Shown here: positions 8,413-16,686 of the stretch, piece after piece
Position numbering within the stretch: the stretch's first letter is position 1
Layout of the letters: each line of letters opens with the position of its first letter
Source: Saprospiraceae bacterium UBA2329
GTDB lineage: Bacteria; Bacteroidota; Bacteroidia; Chitinophagales; Saprospiraceae
Length of the DNA: 64,000 bases
Reading direction: 5' to 3'
Assembly (NCBI GenBank): GCA_002344975.1
Contig: DDUV01000005.1
Span: 32,149 to 96,148 of the forward strand
The notes under the pieces: model-generated
Told to the model about the DNA's origin: nothing
The model's database searches: none
Seen by the model: only the letters and a program-made list of their open reading frames with translations
Position numbers and translations under genes: made by a program

Positions 8413-10680
8413 CTACCGCCGCGCCGAATACGTCGCAAAATACTTGCACTCGCGGATGATGCGGTTGTGAAATTCGGTATTTCTGTACTTGGTTCGGAGC
8501 AGCTCAAAATACTGGTACTGTCTTGCCCCATAAGGCAGTCCGGCTACATCTTGTATGTTGCGCTCGCACTTGGCGGCCATGAAGGCGGCGCGGGCGGCGT
8601 ATTCCGGGTCGGTGGCCAGCAGGCGGGCTTTTTCAAAATAGAATTGCGCTTTCGAGCAGTCCATATTTTCGCGGTTGCCGAGGTGGAAATACCGGTGCGG
8701 CATCACAAAATCTTTGGTTTGCAAACGCCTTTGCACCGCCATACTGCCGCCGCTTCTGAAAAAATCGGTGGCGCGCCAGGCATGCCCGAACCAACTCATA
8801 TTGTACCAGGCCAGCCCCAGTTCGTAATACAAAGTGTCGGCGCCCGGTACCCCGGCATTGGCTCTGAACTCCATTTCCAATAGCTTTTCGGCCAATTGGC
8901 GTTTGGTGAGCGAGGCGCCCGCATCCTTTATAGGGCAATGCACGCAGTCGCCCAGCCGCTCCGGAAAGGGATTGAAAAAGCCAAAAGTTTCGGCATCTAT
9001 GGGCAGCATTTCCTTCCAGGTTTCGAGGGCGGCGCCGGGATCACCTCGCGCCATGAGCATGGTGGCTTTGATGTTCAGGAGGTCGTGCAGCATGGTGGCG
9101 GTGTCGTTTTTGGCTACCATGAGTTGCTCAATGCGGGTGGGCGTCAGTTTCCGGCACAGCGCAATGAGGTCTTCCAACTCCTGCGCTCTCGGATTGGGTT
9201 TGAGGTCGCGCAGGGGGTATTGTACCAAGAATGCCTTACCCGCCTGGCCTTTGGCGGTGTACAATTGCACCATTTTGTCGTTCAGAAAATCGGTGAAGTC
9301 TTCAAATGCCTGGTAATACGGATTTTTGCTCCTGATGGCATATACCTCCTGATCAAGCGTGTCTGTCGCATCTTGCCACTGACTGATGCGCAGTGCCAGT
9401 CGAAAAACGTTGAGCTGCGCCCGGAGCGTATCGTTGCTCACCATCTCGCCGGCCTGCCGGAACGTGCGCTCCGCATCGTAATAATTGCCGCCCAGCAATT
9501 CGAGATAGCCCTCGGAGATTTTCCACAGATCGGGGCGGGCGACTTGTTTTTCGCGGGCCGCTTTTTGTACAAAATCCTGTAAACGAATGAGGTACTTGCC
9601 TGCCTCCGGCCTCGGAAGGTTCTGATAGCGCTTGTTGTGCAACCGGTTGTCATTGAACGAAAGCCCCAGAAAATCTTTTTCCAATTTTTTTATTTCCCGC
9701 ACCAACAGCACCTCCAGATGCGGGTTGTTGGGGTACAATTCGTATATTTTTTCCATTTCCTCCACCGCCCGACTGTCGGCAGCCGAGGCGCGCATCACAT
9801 ACAGCGCGGCGCGTTCCCGGTCGCTTTGGCACATCAACAGGCACTGCTCCCACTCTTCGTCGCTGCGAATGCGAAAGCTGCGATAGGCGGTTTCTGCCTT
9901 GCCCCGACTGTTGTCAAATACCTGTGCATACAGGTACGAGGCCTCCACATGGCGCCCCAGCGCCATATATGCTCCGGCCAAATGCCCTTTGATCCAGTAC
10001 TCCACCACGCTCGGATCGTGGTCAATTTTGGGCATGAGGTAATTGTACAACTCCACCACCATCGGGTAGTCTTTGGCGTAATGTGCCAGCCGGATCATCT
10101 GATACGCATAGCGCAGCCGGATGTAGTCGGATTTCACTTCCAGAAACTGCCCGCGGGCTTGTTCTATCAGCCGTTTCATGGCCAAAGTGTCGCGGGGCGG
10201 AGTGCTCCATGCGTCGGCGGCGGGCACTACATGCGGTTCGCAACGCTTGGCGAAATCGAGGTAGGCAATGGTTTCCACGCACTTGTTTCTGACTAAATAG
10301 CGCGAAAAAGAATTGCCCCGCTGGAAGGCATCCAAGGCTCTGCTTTTGCCGGCTGCTGCCGTGTAGAGGTATTGTATGTCGTTGAGGCTCGATTTGTAAA
10401 TGAGCGCGTAAATGTCCTGCACCGTAGCCTGATTGCAGATGCGGTCGCGCCACTCCTGCACATTTTCGTTCAGTTGCGCCTGATGCCGACTGCCGTAAGC
10501 CTCTGTCAGGGATTCAAACGAAAGGAAGACCGGCGCGGAGGGGGTTTTGTAATAAATGATGTTGGGATCGAGAAAACAGTAACCCCGAAAACTGCGGTCC
10601 ACGCTGATGCAGGAATGGCCGTAAGCCGCCCAACCAAGAGCCAACCAACAAATTACTACCAGATAATGCCTGTATTTCAT
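8413..10680 (-). CDS. Secreted TPR-like protein of unknown function
   Basis: This protein has 755 residues, a signal peptide (about 1-22) and then mostly helical sequence with degenerate tetratricopeptide-type units, for example Ala-x-x-Ala-Tyr-Met-Ala-Leu-Gly-Arg followed by Tyr-Ala-Gln-Val-Phe near residues 235-250, and similar pairs near 395-410 and 560-580. The C-terminal part contains several Cys and Tyr-Phe-x-x-Ala-Arg units. Such proteins are probably periplasmic scaffolds; no enzymatic motif is seen. It is a single gene between repeat-rich intergenic regions, with no clear promoter box upstream. Confidence 0.75.
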   Translation of the reverse strand: MKYRHYLVVICWLALGWAAYGHSCISVDRSFRGYCFLDPNIIYYKTPSAPVFLSFESLTEAYGSRHQAQLNENVQEWRDRICNQATVQDIYALIYKSSLNDIQYLYTAAAGKSRALDAFQRGNSFSRYLVRNKCVETIAYLDFAKRCEPHVVPAADAWSTPPRDTLAMKRLIEQARGQFLEVKSDYIRLRYAYQMIRLAHYAKDYPMVVELYNYLMPKIDHDPSVVEYWIKGHLAGAYMALGRHVEASYLYAQVFDNSRGKAETAYRSFRIRSDEEWEQCLLMCQSDRERAALYVMRASAADSRAVEEMEKIYELYPNNPHLEVLLVREIKKLEKDFLGLSFNDNRLHNKRYQNLPRPEAGKYLIRLQDFVQKAAREKQVARPDLWKISEGYLELLGGNYYDAERTFRQAGEMVSNDTLRAQLNVFRLALRISQWQDATDTLDQEVYAIRSKNPYYQAFEDFTDFLNDKMVQLYTAKGQAGKAFLVQYPLRDLKPNPRAQELEDLIALCRKLTPTRIEQLMVAKNDTATMLHDLLNIKATMLMARGDPGAALETWKEMLPIDAETFGFFNPFPERLGDCVHCPIKDAGASLTKRQLAEKLLEMEFRANAGVPGADTLYYELGLAWYNMSWFGHAWRATDFFRSGGSMAVQRRLQTKDFVMPHRYFHLGNRENMDCSKAQFYFEKARLLATDPEYAARAAFMAAKCERNIQDVAGLPYGARQYQYFELLRTKYRNTEFHNRIIRECKYFATYSARR

Positions 10681-10732
10681 GTTTTTACACCTACAGATGA
10701 TTCTACTTTATATTGTTTGACATTCCGCAAAT

Positions 10733-10935
10733 GAACCCGAACCCTAAACCCGCCTACGTCGTGGCGCAACTCAGAACGCGAATTTTAGCGAAAGGCGCGA
10801 ATTTCCGCGAACGTGAGGAAATCAGAAATTAGCCCGTTCCTATCCGAAAAATCAGAAATCAGAAATAAAACCCGCTCCAACCTGTAAATTCAGAAATCCG
10901 AAATTTGTCCGTTCCCACCCGAAACCCTAAACCCT
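10733..10935. repeat. Composite dispersed-repeat tract
   Basis: This gap holds several units found elsewhere in the window. A 44-bp unit at 10775-10818 matches 38960-39003 at 39 of 44 positions. CCGTTCC-type units of about 16 bp at 10834, 10871 and 10909 recur at 38932 and 39035. Two CCCTAAACCC words (around 10740 and 10925) recur in reverse complement near 46733. No ORF is supported. Confidence 0.75.
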
Positions 10936-10972
10936 TCTAAAGCCGATAAACTTGATTAACTGCGGCAGCAGA

Positions 10973-12502
10973 TTACGCACTCTCCCTCAACAACTCCTTG
11001 ATCTCCTCCACATACTCCCGGTGATTGGCCAGCCTCGGCACCTTATGCTGCCCCCCAAACTTGCCCCTCGCACGCATCCACCGGTAAAAGGTACCCTGCG
11101 GAACAGCCTGCAACATCAACCTCTCCAAGGCGATATTGCCATAGCGCTTGGCCTCATAATCTGAGTTTACTTTTTGCAAATTACTGTCCAACAGCGCATT
11201 GAATGTTTCCATGTCTGCCGGAAGGCGCTCAAACTCTATCAGCCATTCATGCCCGCCTTTTTGTCCGCCTTGCAGGTAAACCGGCGCCACGGTATATTCC
11301 GACACCATCGCCCCCGTAGCCATACAAGTTTCGGCTAATGCGCGGTCGGTATTGTCCACCATCACCTCTTCGCCGAAGGCATTCACAAACTGCTTCGTGC
11401 GCCCCGTCACCCGGATGCGGTACGGATGCAGGCTCGTAAACATGATGGTATCGCCGGGCAGGTAGCGCCACAGCCCCCCATTGGTACTGATGACCAAAGC
11501 GTAGTTCTTGCCCGCCTCCACCTCCCACAGCGGGATGGCGCGCGGGTACTCCTGCTCCCATTCTTCCATGGGCAGAAACTCGTAATAAATGCCGTTTTGC
11601 AGCAGCAGCAACATTCCGTCTTCGGCATTGGCAGTGTCTTGCGCCGAAAAGTACCCCTCCGATGCGTTGTACACCTCCATATATTCCACCTCCCCCGAAG
11701 GGAAAAAATCCTGAAACTGACTTCTGTACGGACTAAAACTGACGCCGCCATGCACATACAACTGAAACCGGGGCCACAACTCCAGCATATTGCGCTTGCC
11801 GCTCATCTCCAGCATCCGCCTGAACAGCATCACCGTCCAGGTAGGCACGCCGCCAATCATCACCACATCGGGATTGCTCAGGCCGGCTTTCGCCAAACGC
11901 TCCAATTTTACCTCCCAATCCGGCAGCAGGGCAGTGGCAATGTCCGGGAAAAAATTCATCCGCGCTATCCAGGGCAGGTGTTCTATCATAATGGCCGATA
12001 CATCGCCGAACATGGTGGCCGGGTATGGCGCAAACCGCTCCCAACTACCGCCCATCACCATCGCCGAGTGCGCAAACATACTTGCATCGGGCCGCCGGTG
12101 GTAAAACAAGGCCATCGCATCGCGGCTGCCCATCAGGTGGCACTGCCGCAGGTTCACGCCCGGCACCGGTATGAACTTACTTTTGTCGCTCGTAGTACCC
12201 GACGATTTGGAAAACCACTTCACCCGGCCGGGCCACAACACGTCGCGTTCGCCGTGCATCATGCGCTGTATATGGGGCTTCGCACTTTCGTAGTCTTGCA
12301 CAGGCACCCGTCGGGCATAGTCCTCCGGGCTGCGCAGGCTGCCGTAGTCATAGCGCTTCCCCCACTCGGTGTGCTGCGCGTACTGCATGAGTTGCCGCCA
12401 CAACAGGCGCTGTGTTTCGTGCGGCTGCTGCATGAAGCGTTCAATCTGCCGGTACCTTTGGCGCAGATATACCCTGAAAGCACTGTTGATCCATTCTGCC
12501 AT
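10973..12502 (-). CDS. GH3 auxin-responsive-promoter family adenylating enzyme
   Basis: The 509-residue product belongs to the bacterial GH3 family within the ANL adenylating superfamily. The ATP-binding P-loop-like motif Ser-Ser-Gly-Thr-Thr-Ser-Asp-Lys-Ser-Lys is near residue 100, and a Tyr-x-Ala-Ser-Glu-Gly segment (about 280-286) with a following Leu-Pro-Gly-Asp-Thr motif (about 350) fits the adenylation core. Plant GH3 proteins conjugate acyl acids to amino acids; the bacterial substrate is unknown. Length is typical and no residue is obviously missing. It is a single gene with a weak variant -7 box upstream (12523-12530). Confidence 0.85.
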   Translation of the reverse strand: MAEWINSAFRVYLRQRYRQIERFMQQPHETQRLLWRQLMQYAQHTEWGKRYDYGSLRSPEDYARRVPVQDYESAKPHIQRMMHGERDVLWPGRVKWFSKSSGTTSDKSKFIPVPGVNLRQCHLMGSRDAMALFYHRRPDASMFAHSAMVMGGSWERFAPYPATMFGDVSAIMIEHLPWIARMNFFPDIATALLPDWEVKLERLAKAGLSNPDVVMIGGVPTWTVMLFRRMLEMSGKRNMLELWPRFQLYVHGGVSFSPYRSQFQDFFPSGEVEYMEVYNASEGYFSAQDTANAEDGMLLLLQNGIYYEFLPMEEWEQEYPRAIPLWEVEAGKNYALVISTNGGLWRYLPGDTIMFTSLHPYRIRVTGRTKQFVNAFGEEVMVDNTDRALAETCMATGAMVSEYTVAPVYLQGGQKGGHEWLIEFERLPADMETFNALLDSNLQKVNSDYEAKRYGNIALERLMLQAVPQGTFYRWMRARGKFGGQHKVPRLANHREYVEEIKELLRESA

Positions 12503-12522
12503 GATCGTACGGAAAGCTCAGG

Positions 12523-12530
12523 CGAAGTTA
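12523..12530 (-). promoter_or_regulatory. Variant -7 box of the GH3-family gene
   Basis: On the minus strand this reads TAACTTCG, one base off TAnnTTTG, about 20 bases before the start codon. The same variant precedes two other genes in this window. Confidence 0.4.
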
Positions 12531-12534
12531 GAAA

Positions 12535-12760
12535 TAAAATGGGAGATGGTGCAGACATGGGTTTTCCGAACCATTATGGCGCCACCCGCCACAGGGGGCC
12601 ACCCCCAGCCCCTCCAAAGGAGGGTAGCAGACAGGGCGGCGGGTCGCCGTGCCTGCCGGCAGGCAGGGGTCATCCACTCTCATGCCGCATTGGGTCTCTC
12701 CCCCAGGCTATCCGGGACTGCGCTTCGCTTGTCTGCCCGCTATGCTCTATGCCCTCTGCG
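12535..12760. repeat. Composite palindrome/repeat tract
   Basis: This stretch contains CCCTCC-AAA-GGAGGG (about 12611-12625), a perfect 14-bp palindrome GCCTGCCGGCAGGC at 12651-12664, and a 30-bp unit at 12703-12732 that recurs at 55945-55974 with one mismatch, both followed by ATGCTCTATG. I see no transposase or coding frame with recognisable content. Confidence 0.7.
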
Positions 12761-12896
12761 GCATACCGCTACTACCCCTGGCGCACTGCCAAGCACCCAA
12801 CAGCTACCAAAAATTGCCCTCCAGCCTCTTTTTATTGCCAAAAAGACAATAATCTTTGGCGATCTCTATCTCATTTTCAAAAAAAGGCCCAAAAAC

Positions 12897-12927
12897 TTGC
12901 ACCCTCTGAAAATGCGCGCCAACTTTG
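12897..12927 (+). promoter_or_regulatory. Probable ilv operon promoter
   Basis: A -7-like box CAACTTTG (7 of 8 to TAnnTTTG) at 12920-12927 has TTG at 12897-12899, 20 bases upstream. Transcription would begin near 12933, about 30 bases before the leader peptide ORF. Confidence 0.5.
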
Positions 12928-12964
12928 GCTCCGCTTATCAACAAATCGAAAAACCAGCGCCGTC

Positions 12965-13033
12965 ATGTCTGTTCTCCGTTCGCACATTTCCAATGTAGTC
13001 GTCGAAATCATTCGACACAGAGAGGGAGAATAG
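12965..13033 (+). CDS. ilv operon leader peptide (22 aa)
   Basis: This small ORF of 22 codons starts at an ATG and stops at TAG 92 bases before ilvD. Eight of 22 residues are branched-chain amino acids, concentrated in a Val-Val-Val-Glu-Ile-Ile run at codons 11-16. Such a composition just before branched-chain biosynthesis genes is the hallmark of a ribosome-mediated attenuator. The stop codon's last base begins a GGCTC that can pair with GAGCC in the downstream hairpin, as attenuation requires. I infer that stalling at the Val or Ile codons during starvation favours readthrough. No Shine-Dalgarno is seen, as is usual in this phylum. Confidence 0.75.
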   Translation: MSVLRSHISNVVVEIIRHREGE

Positions 13034-13093
13034 GCTCCGACAAGGGTCGCATCCGCAGCAAGAGCCGTTCTTCTTAAAGTGAGGCGGCTCTTG
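13033..13093 (+). promoter_or_regulatory. ilv attenuator: antiterminator and terminator hairpins
   Basis: A 9-bp perfect stem pairs 13059-13067 with 13085-13093 (17-base loop, partly self-complementary) and is followed by a moderately T-rich stretch. GGCTC at 13033-13037, overlapping the leader stop codon, competes for GAGCC at 13062-13066 and would form an alternative antiterminator. A ribosome at the leader stop would mask 13033-13037. The U-tract is weak, so termination efficiency is uncertain. Confidence 0.65.
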
Positions 13094-13125
13094 TTGTATA
13101 TAAAATTGTCAAAAACACACGCATC

Positions 13126-14802
13126 ATGGAACAATGGAATCGCCATAGCCGCACCCTCACCGAAGACGAAAGCCTGCCCGCCGCACAAGCCATGTTGCAC
13201 GGCATTGGCCTCACCGAAGCCGATTTTCGCAAGCCCCAGGTCGGCATCGTCAGCACGGGTTGGGAAGGCAACCCCTGCAATATGCACCTCAACGGCATCG
13301 CCGCCCGGCTCAAACAGGAAGTGCAGACCCGGGATATGGTCGGACTCATTTTTCACACCATCGGCGTCAGCGACGGCATCTCTATGGGCACCGACGGCAT
13401 GCGCTACTCTCTGCCCTCCCGCGAAATCATCGCCGATTCCATCGAAACTGTGGCCGGCGCCCAGTGGTACGACGCGGTGGCCGCCATCGTGGGCTGCGAC
13501 AAAAACATGCCCGGCGCGATGATGGCACTGGCCCGCCTCAACCGGCCCTCGCTCTTAGTGTATGGGGGCACCATCCGGCCCGGCTTTTACGGCGATAAAA
13601 AATTGGACATCGTTTCTGCCTTCGAAGCCTATGGCCGCAAAACCGCCGGCAGCATCCCCGAAGAAGAATACCGCGAAATCATTCGCCGCGCCATTCCCGG
13701 CCCCGGCGCCTGTGGCGGCATGTACACCGCCAATACCATGGCCTCCGCCATCGAAGCGCTGGGCATGAGCCTGCCCATGAACTCCTCCTTGCCGGCAGCC
13801 TCCCACGAAAAAGACGCCGAACCCGCCCGCGTGGCGGCAGCGCTGCGCCATCTGTTGGAAATCAACCTCCGACCCAGCGACATCATGACGCCGCAGGCCT
13901 TCGACAATGCCATGACGGTACTCACCGTGCTGGGCGGCTCCACCAATGCCGTTTTGCACCTCATCGCCATGGCCAAAGCAGCCGGCGTACCGCTGAGCAT
14001 AGACGACTTCCAGCGCATCAGCAACAAAACGCCTTTCTTAGCCGACCTCAAGCCCAGCGGAAAATACGTCATGGAAGACCTCTTCCTCGTGGGCGGCGTG
14101 CCGGCGGTCATGCGCATGTTGCTCGACAATGGCTTCCTGCACGGCGATTGTATGACCGTGACCGGCAAAACCCTCGCCGAAAATCTCGCGGATGCGCCGC
14201 AACTCAGTCCCGGACAGGACGTGGTGCGGCCTTTAAGTGAGCCGATCAAAGCTACCGGCCATATTCAGATTTTGTACGGCAATCTGGCCGAAGAGGGCGC
14301 GGTGGCCAAAATTACCGGCAAAGAGGGCGAGGTCTTCAGCGGCCCGGCGCGCGTTTTCGACGGCGAAGCGGCGGCCAATCAGGCCATTGCCGACGGCGCC
14401 ATTCGCCCCGGCGATGTGATCGTCATTCGTTACTGCGGCCCCAAAGGAGGCCCCGGCATGCCCGAAATGCTCAAACCTACTGCTGCCATCATCGGCGCAG
14501 GACTGGGCGACAGCGTGGCGCTCATCACCGACGGGCGCTTTTCCGGCGGCACGCACGGCTTTGTAGTGGGCCACATCACCCCGGAGGCACAAACCGGCGG
14601 CCTCATAGGCTTGCTTCAGGACGGCGACCACATTCGCATAGACAGCGTGGAAAATAAGATTGAGGCGCTGCTCAGCGAGGAGGAAATCAACCAAAGAAAA
14701 GCGCAATGGACGCCGCGTTCCCTGCCCGTGCAGTCGGGCTACTTGGCCAAATACGCCAAAATGGTAGCCTCCGCCAGCCAAGGTTGCGTAACGGATATGT
14801 AG
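13126..14802 (+). CDS. ilvD: Dihydroxy-acid dehydratase
   Basis: The 558-residue product has the normal IlvD length and carries the cluster cysteines in Asn-Pro-Cys-Asn, Gly-Cys-Asp-Lys-Asn-Met-Pro-Gly and Gly-Ala-Cys-Gly-Gly-Met-Tyr-Thr-Ala-Asn-Thr-Met. The C-terminal half has the Gly-Pro-Lys-Gly-Gly-Pro-Gly-Met-Pro-Glu-Met and Thr-Asp-Gly-Arg-Phe-Ser-Gly-Gly signatures. It dehydrates dihydroxyisovalerate and dihydroxymethylvalerate, the third common step to valine and isoleucine. It is the first enzyme gene after the leader-peptide attenuator and is followed by ilvB. Confidence 0.96.
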   Translation: MEQWNRHSRTLTEDESLPAAQAMLHGIGLTEADFRKPQVGIVSTGWEGNPCNMHLNGIAARLKQEVQTRDMVGLIFHTIGVSDGISMGTDGMRYSLPSREIIADSIETVAGAQWYDAVAAIVGCDKNMPGAMMALARLNRPSLLVYGGTIRPGFYGDKKLDIVSAFEAYGRKTAGSIPEEEYREIIRRAIPGPGACGGMYTANTMASAIEALGMSLPMNSSLPAASHEKDAEPARVAAALRHLLEINLRPSDIMTPQAFDNAMTVLTVLGGSTNAVLHLIAMAKAAGVPLSIDDFQRISNKTPFLADLKPSGKYVMEDLFLVGGVPAVMRMLLDNGFLHGDCMTVTGKTLAENLADAPQLSPGQDVVRPLSEPIKATGHIQILYGNLAEEGAVAKITGKEGEVFSGPARVFDGEAAANQAIADGAIRPGDVIVIRYCGPKGGPGMPEMLKPTAAIIGAGLGDSVALITDGRFSGGTHGFVVGHITPEAQTGGLIGLLQDGDHIRIDSVENKIEALLSEEEINQRKAQWTPRSLPVQSGYLAKYAKMVASASQGCVTDM

Positions 14803-14823
14803 AGACGTTTCATGCAACGTCTC
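14802..14823. repeat. Inverted repeat between ilvD and ilvB
   Basis: GAGACGTT at 14802-14809 pairs perfectly with AACGTCTC at 14816-14823 (6-base loop), starting on the last base of the ilvD stop codon. There is no T-run, so it is more likely an mRNA-stabilising hairpin or a short dispersed palindrome than a terminator. Confidence 0.6.
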
Positions 14824-14878
14824 CTCCTGAACGCGCAACGCATCATCTTATCCATTTAGAAAAAAAACACACCACAAA

Positions 14879-16669
14879 ATGACAGCATCCAAGGTGTACA
14901 TCAACGAGGTCGTCGGCAGCGGCGCAACGCAGCCCGAAACCAGCAACAAATCCGGCATGGCCGGCAAAACCGTGAGCGGCGCAGAGGCCGTCCTGCTTTG
15001 TTTGTTGGAAGAAGGCGTTCATACCATGTTCGGCTATCCGGGCGGCGCCATCATGCCCGTTTATGATGCCCTGCATTATTACGAAGACCGCATCCGGCAC
15101 ATCCTGCCGCGCCACGAACAGGGCGCCATCCACGCTGCGGAGGGGTATGCCCGCGTGACCCGCCAGACTGGCGTGTGCATGGCTACATCAGGGCCGGGCG
15201 CCACCAATTTGGTTACCGGTATTTCCGACGCCATGCTCGATTCTACGCCGCTCGTTTGCATTACCGGCCAGGTGGGAAAAAACCTGCTCGGCTCGGATGC
15301 GTTTCAGGAAACGGATGTGATCGGCTGTACTACGCCCATCACCAAGTGGAACTATCAGATCACCTCGGCACACGAAATACCGGAGGTGTTTGCCAAGGCT
15401 TTTTACATTGCCAATTCCGGCAGGCCAGGCCCGGTAGTCATAGACATCACCAAAAATGCCCAGATGGAGGAGTTGGAATTTCATTACCACCCCCGGCCCG
15501 TCATTCGCAGTTACCACCCCGTGCCCAAGCCCACGCAGGAGGCGATTCAGGCCGCCGCCGATCTCATCAACGCCGCCGAAAAACCGATGATCCTGGCCGG
15601 GCACGGCATACAAATTGCGCACGCACAGGAGGTTTTTAAGGCATTTGTAGAAAAAACGGGCATTCCGCTGGGCTGCACCATACACGGCCTTTCGTCCATC
15701 CCGTCCGACCACCCGCTGCACACCGGGATGCTGGGCATGCACGGCAATTACGGCCCCAACCTCAAACAAAACGAATGCGACGTACTCATCGCCATTGGTA
15801 TGCGCTTCGACGATCGCGTGACCGGGCGATTGGACGGGTACGCCCGCCAGGCCAAAGTTATTCACATAGAGATTGATCCTTCCGAAATCAACAAAAACGT
15901 GAAGGCGCATGTGGCGCTGCCCGGCGACGCCAAAGTCACGCTGGAAGCTCTGTTGCCTTTGGTGCAACCGAAATCTTATCCCGATTGGGTAGAGAGCTTC
16001 CGCGCCTGCGACCGCATAGAACACGACCGCGTCATTCTGAGCGCGACAAGCCCCACGCCCTCCGGCGGCCTCACCATGGGCATGGTGGTGAAGGAGGTGT
16101 CCCGCCAGACAGAAGGCATGGCCATCGTGGCTACCGATGTGGGCCAGCATCAGATGATCTCCGCCCGGTATTACGAATTCAAAGACACCAACCAGTGGGT
16201 GTCTTCGGGGGGTGCGGGCACGATGGGGTATGGACTGCCGGCGGCTTTCGGAGCCAAAGTGGGGCGCCCCGATAAGCAGGTGGTCTTGTTTGTTGGCGAC
16301 GGCGGCTTTCAGATGACTTTGCAGGAACTGGGCCTGTGCGCGCAGTGGAATGTGGCGGTCAAGATCGTGTTGTTAGACAATGAATTTCTCGGCATGGTGC
16401 GCCAGTGGCAGCAACTCTTTTATGAGCGCCGCTACTCGTCGGTGGACTTGGTGAATCCCGATTTTATCAAAATTGCAGAGGGCTTCGGCGTACCGGGGCG
16501 CCGCATTGACCAGCCCGACCAGATGGAGGCGGCCATTGCTGAAATGCTCGGCCACGACGGCCCTTACCTGCTCCACGTCCGGGTAGAAAAAGAGGAAAAT
16601 GTGTTCCCGATGGTACCCAGCGGCAAAGCTGTGGACGAGATTGTGTTGGACCAGTCGGGGCTGGGGTGA
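14879..16669 (+). CDS. ilvB: Acetolactate synthase, large (catalytic) subunit
   Basis: The 596-residue protein is a thiamine-diphosphate enzyme of the acetohydroxyacid synthase type. The catalytic Glu sits in Arg-His-Glu-Gln-Gly-Ala, followed by Ala-Ala-Glu-Gly-Tyr-Ala-Arg. The ThDP-Mg motif is Gly-Asp-Gly-Gly-Phe-Gln ending about 30 residues later in Leu-Leu-Asp-Asn. It makes acetolactate or acetohydroxybutyrate. The first 25 residues are a poorly conserved extension. No ACT domain is attached and no ilvN (regulatory subunit) follows: the next gene is convergent and starts 17 bases away. The regulatory subunit, ilvC and the leu genes must be elsewhere. Confidence 0.93.
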   Translation: MTASKVYINEVVGSGATQPETSNKSGMAGKTVSGAEAVLLCLLEEGVHTMFGYPGGAIMPVYDALHYYEDRIRHILPRHEQGAIHAAEGYARVTRQTGVCMATSGPGATNLVTGISDAMLDSTPLVCITGQVGKNLLGSDAFQETDVIGCTTPITKWNYQITSAHEIPEVFAKAFYIANSGRPGPVVIDITKNAQMEELEFHYHPRPVIRSYHPVPKPTQEAIQAAADLINAAEKPMILAGHGIQIAHAQEVFKAFVEKTGIPLGCTIHGLSSIPSDHPLHTGMLGMHGNYGPNLKQNECDVLIAIGMRFDDRVTGRLDGYARQAKVIHIEIDPSEINKNVKAHVALPGDAKVTLEALLPLVQPKSYPDWVESFRACDRIEHDRVILSATSPTPSGGLTMGMVVKEVSRQTEGMAIVATDVGQHQMISARYYEFKDTNQWVSSGGAGTMGYGLPAAFGAKVGRPDKQVVLFVGDGGFQMTLQELGLCAQWNVAVKIVLLDNEFLGMVRQWQQLFYERRYSSVDLVNPDFIKIAEGFGVPGRRIDQPDQMEAAIAEMLGHDGPYLLHVRVEKEENVFPMVPSGKAVDEIVLDQSGLG

Positions 16670-16686
16670 TGGGTAAAAAGCCGGGC

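Noticed and set aside
10733..10935. CRISPR array
   Set aside because: Repeat units vary in sequence and length, there are no regular unique spacers and no cas genes.
12535..12760. Insertion sequence remnant
   Set aside because: No transposase-like frame, no target-site duplication and no long terminal repeats are seen.
11426..13033. Long plus-strand ORF of 535 codons
   Set aside because: Most of it is antisense to the GH3-family gene and crosses the repeat tract; only the last 22 codons, with their own ATG, are taken as the ilv leader peptide.
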